DNA of 64,000 nucleotides from Streptomyces sp. Mut1 (lineage in GTDB: Bacteria; Actinomycetota; Actinomycetes; Streptomycetales; Streptomycetaceae): the NCBI RefSeq assembly GCF_030719295.1, contig NZ_CP120997.1:4909501-4973500 (forward strand). The letters are read 5' to 3'. This document shows positions 61,958 to 64,000 of the stretch, one piece after another. The notes beneath the pieces are model-generated. The model was not told the DNA's origin. It did not search any database and was given only the letters and a program-made list of their open reading frames with translations. Within the stretch, counting starts at the first letter, position 1, and each line of letters starts with the position of its first letter. Made by a program: the position numbers and the translations under genes.

Positions 61958-62908
61958 ATGGCGCATCAACACAGCTCACAGCCACGGCTGTCACCGGGCA
62001 GTTACGAAGAAGACATCCGCGCGGTACTCGCGCCCCGCCTCGCCTACTTCGAGGCGGTCGCCCGCCACGAGCACGTCACCCGCGCCGCGCACGAACTGGG
62101 CGTCCCGCAGTCCACGCTCTCGCGGGCCATGGTCCGGCTGGAACAGGACCTCGGCGTCGCCCTGTTCGCCCGCAAGGGCCGCACGGTCTCGCTCACCCCG
62201 GCCGGCCGCACCTTCCTCGGCTCGGCCGAGCGCGCCCTCGCCGAGGTGGAGAAGGCCGCCGACTCGGTACGCGCCGACGCCGACCCCACCGCGGGCAGGG
62301 TCGCCTTCGGCTTCCTCCACACGATGGGCTCCGAAACCGTCCCCGCCCTCATCCGCGCCTTCCGCGCCGACCACCCCCGGGTCCGCTTCCAACTCGTCCA
62401 GAACTACGGCGAAGCCATGATCGAACGCCTCCGCGCGGGCGGCCTCGACCTCTGCCTCACCTCACCGGTCCCGGACGCCCCCGACCTCGTCACCCGCCGC
62501 CTGGACGAACAACGCCTCCGACTGGTCGTCCCCGACGACCACCGCCTGGCCACCCGCCGCCGCATCCGCCTCGCCGAAGCCGCCGACGAAACCTTCGTCA
62601 CCCTCGAACCCGGCTACGGCCTCCGCCGCATCACGGACGACCTCTGCACCGAGGCGGGCTTCGTCCCCCGCGTCGCGTTCGAGGGCGAGGAGGCGGAGAC
62701 ACTGCGCGGCCTGGTCGCGGCGGGCCTGGGCGTGGCCCTGCTCCCGCCCCCGGCGGTGGCCCGGCCGGGGGTGGTGGAACTGACGGTGACGGCACCACGG
62801 GCGGTACGCGAGATCGGGGTGGCCTGGCTGGACGGCCACCCGGACACGGCTCCGGTGGCGGCGTTCAAGAAGTTCCTGCTGGGGCGGCGGGGGAGCTTGT
62901 TGGCATAG
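61958..62908 (+). CDS. LysR family transcriptional regulator
   Basis: 316 residues from ATG 61958. In-frame ATGs at 61922 and 61931 are alternatives and no clear RBS discriminates. HTH at about 25-80 (LAYFEAVARHEHVTRAAHEL, LGVPQSTLSRAMVRLEQDLG, VALFARKG), then a LysR substrate domain. Divergent from the MFS gene with 63 bp between them. Confidence 0.9.
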   Translation: MAHQHSSQPRLSPGSYEEDIRAVLAPRLAYFEAVARHEHVTRAAHELGVPQSTLSRAMVRLEQDLGVALFARKGRTVSLTPAGRTFLGSAERALAEVEKAADSVRADADPTAGRVAFGFLHTMGSETVPALIRAFRADHPRVRFQLVQNYGEAMIERLRAGGLDLCLTSPVPDAPDLVTRRLDEQRLRLVVPDDHRLATRRRIRLAEAADETFVTLEPGYGLRRITDDLCTEAGFVPRVAFEGEEAETLRGLVAAGLGVALLPPPAVARPGVVELTVTAPRAVREIGVAWLDGHPDTAPVAAFKKFLLGRRGSLLA

Positions 62909-63128
62909 GGGCGGGGTCTGTGGCTCCCACCCGCAGAGGTGCGGTGACGCGACAGCACCATACGGCGTTCGAGGCGCGTGGAGTGAAGCGCGATCCCTTC
63001 GCGGCCCGGCCCCTGACCCGAAGGCTTGGGGGCGGGCGGGTCCGGTGCGTGTTGCGGCCTGGGATTCTGCCTTGGTCCGGGTCTGCGCATGGTGCGGAGC
63101 GAATCACCGGAGACGCTGAGGCCCCGAC
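62909..63128. other. intergenic region, nothing recognised
   Basis: 220 bp between lysR and the CRISPR relic. Open frames in it lack RBS and codon bias. No repeat or RNA gene seen. Confidence 0.5.
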
Positions 63129-63206
63129 GGAACCATCCCCGCGTGTGCGGGGAGCAGTTGTGCGCGGCAGACTCGTCGGGGCCATCCCCGCTGTCGCGAG
63201 GAGCTT
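63129..63206 (-). CRISPR. decayed repeat-spacer-repeat at the trailer side
   Basis: A near-consensus 29-bp repeat (63129-63157, two differences from the array consensus), a 20-bp residual spacer (63158-63177) and a badly decayed repeat (63178-63206, about 21 of 29 positions). Separated from the main array by 422 bp. Probably the old distal end of the same array. Confidence 0.75.
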
Positions 63207-63549
63207 ACTTACCTGCTCCGAGTATGCCTTGGATGACGGTCCGGGTGAATCGTGCCCCGTAGCGGCCGCTTGCCGATGCAAGAGTTCCGAGAAGAACGCA
63301 TGCGCCGAGTAACCGGGCTACTTCGTTGACGGATGCCCCTGCCAAGCTGAGGACCGTCCCGAGCGTGGCGATGACGCTCACCGTCACCGCTCGTGCCAGC
63401 GCTGCACACGAGTGTGCAGAGTAGTCGGCCTTTTGTGGTCTTCCCGCGATGGTTCGCTGAGTAATGTCCATCTTGATCCTGCCTGTCTGAGGGGTGCACG
63501 GTGTGCGCCGACGTGAGGCGAGATTAGGGAAGGATCGGCAGACTCGTCG
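63165..63549. repeat. 14-bp direct repeats flanking the CRISPR-adjacent ORF
   Basis: CGGCAGACTCGTCG at 63165-63178 (end of the relic spacer and first base of the decayed repeat) and again at 63536-63549. The enclosed 357 bp carry the small membrane ORF and its upstream region. Confidence 0.7.
63205..63471 (-). CDS. small membrane protein encoded between CRISPR segments
   Basis: 88 residues from ATG 63471 with CAGGATCA upstream. Two hydrophobic helices, about 27-47 (LARAVTVSVIATLGTVLSLAG) minus ends and about 53-66 (LLGACVLLGTLASA), and a basic C-terminus (RYGARFTRTV). No family recognised. Codon 54 is TTA, which needs the bldA tRNA in Streptomyces, and third positions are much less GC-rich than in the rest of the window. 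It reads in the same direction as the CRISPR transcript and its stop overlaps the decayed repeat. May be a mobile or accessory gene, or not expressed at all. Confidence 0.55.
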   Translation of the reverse strand: MDITQRTIAGRPQKADYSAHSCAALARAVTVSVIATLGTVLSLAGASVNEVARLLGACVLLGTLASASGRYGARFTRTVIQGILGAGK

Positions 63550-63628
63550 TTCAATCAAGAGATTTCGGAGATTTCTCGCCAGTACATTGGCGTGATTGCT
63601 TGTTACGGAGCTGCTGAATCTGCGGAAG

Positions 63629-64000
63629 GGGGCCATTCCCGCGCGTGCAGGAAGCAGAAGTCGGACCGGTCCATCGAGCGGACGGTGCGTGGAACATCCC
63701 CGCGCGTGCGGGGAGCAGACCGGAACGGCGAAAACCGGTGCCGGCTGGTCGGGACCATCCCCGCGCGTGCGGGGAGCAGGGCCGCCCGGGTGGGGTCCGG
63801 GCGGCCGGCGGGGGACCATCCCCGCGCGTGCGGGGAGCAGCGCCGATCTCGCCCGGTACTTGCAGTGGCATGGGGACCATCCCCGCGCGTGCGGGGAGCA
63901 GAAGAGAACGTCATACACGTCCGCCCCAGGTGTGGGACCATCCCCGCGCGTGCGGGGAGCAGAGCTTCCCGCCGGACATGTCCAGCGCCCCGGCGGGACC
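63629..64000 (-). CRISPR. type I-E-like CRISPR array, trailer end
   Basis: Repeats at 63629, 63690, 63751, 63812, 63873, 63934 and 63995 (cut by the edge), each 29 bp, with six 32-bp spacers (61-bp period). On the crRNA strand (minus) the repeat begins CTGCTCCCCGC and ends GGGATGGTCCC, matching the type I-E layout. The leftmost repeat has four differences and the next two, so this is the old distal end. The leader and cas genes should lie to the right of the window. Confidence 0.95.

Noticed and set aside
62909-63128. Possible CRISPR leader at the left side
   Set aside because: Repeat decay increases leftward and repeat orientation places the leader to the right. This DNA is GC-rich without leader features.
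63603-63941. Minus-strand ORFs across the CRISPR repeats
   Set aside because: They consist of translated repeats (CSPHARG-like recurring peptides) and are an artefact of the 61-bp array period.

Overview
This is a high-GC actinobacterial chromosome segment, almost certainly from Streptomyces. Third codon positions are overwhelmingly G or C, GTG starts and TGATG/GTGA stop-start overlaps are common, TTA codons are very rare, and the core gene order (trpS, a D-Ala-D-Ala carboxypeptidase, an SCO4848-type small membrane protein, sdhCDAB, a GH20 hexosaminidase, a nonulosonate glycopolymer locus, then a BMP-type nucleoside transporter with cdd and deoA) matches my recollection of the S. coelicolor SCO4839-SCO4900 interval. 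That match is from memory and was not checked.

Layout. 1-3.7 kb: the end of rocD, then a tight four-gene unit with a WXG100-like pair and two nearly identical tandem lipoproteins. 3.8-17.6 kb: trpS, a 2H phosphoesterase, a DprE2/DprE1-like pair, envelope proteins, an orphan solute-binding protein, and a MarR-controlled MFS exporter with a TetR gene. 17.7-21.2 kb: the sdhCDAB operon with its terminator. 21.4-32.2 kb: uraD-like decarboxylase, GH20 lipoprotein, an ECF-type sigma factor with a coupled membrane partner, an L,D-transpeptidase, a LysE exporter, and a FAD monooxygenase/TetR pair with twin operators.

32.4-46.3 kb is the most distinctive block, a cell-surface nonulosonate (sialic-acid-like) glycopolymer locus. 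It has a YfhO-type membrane protein, a GT29 sialyltransferase-like enzyme, a GT8 and pyruvyltransferase fusion, a polysialyltransferase-like protein, a GT2, a DUF6716-like protein, a CMP-nonulosonate synthetase fused to a HAD phosphatase, a short NeuB-type synthase, and a second sialyltransferase-like protein. There is no NeuC epimerase. Together with the HAD domain this points to a mannose-6-P route to Kdn, in line with the Kdn-containing teichulosonic acids reported from Streptomyces walls.

46.4-57.4 kb: an M48 protease, an M20 amidohydrolase, then a nucleoside import and salvage block (BMP lipoprotein, ATPase, two permeases, cytidine deaminase, thymidine phosphorylase). Its three transcription units each carry a related TCTAYGCGYGTAGA-like sequence, suggesting a shared regulator. 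The ATPase lacks an ATG/GTG/TTG start in the expected place. 57.5-62.9 kb: TetR/SDR pair, SigG-like sigma factor, an L,D-transpeptidase remnant, and an MFS/LysR pair.

63.1-64.0 kb: the trailer end of a type I-E style CRISPR array (29-bp repeats, 32-bp spacers) transcribed leftward, with its leader and presumably cas genes beyond the right edge. Left of it lie a small membrane-protein ORF carrying a TTA codon, in lower-GC DNA, and then a decayed repeat-spacer-repeat relic. This CRISPR-embedded membrane gene is the best candidate here for something undescribed, although the evidence is only positional.
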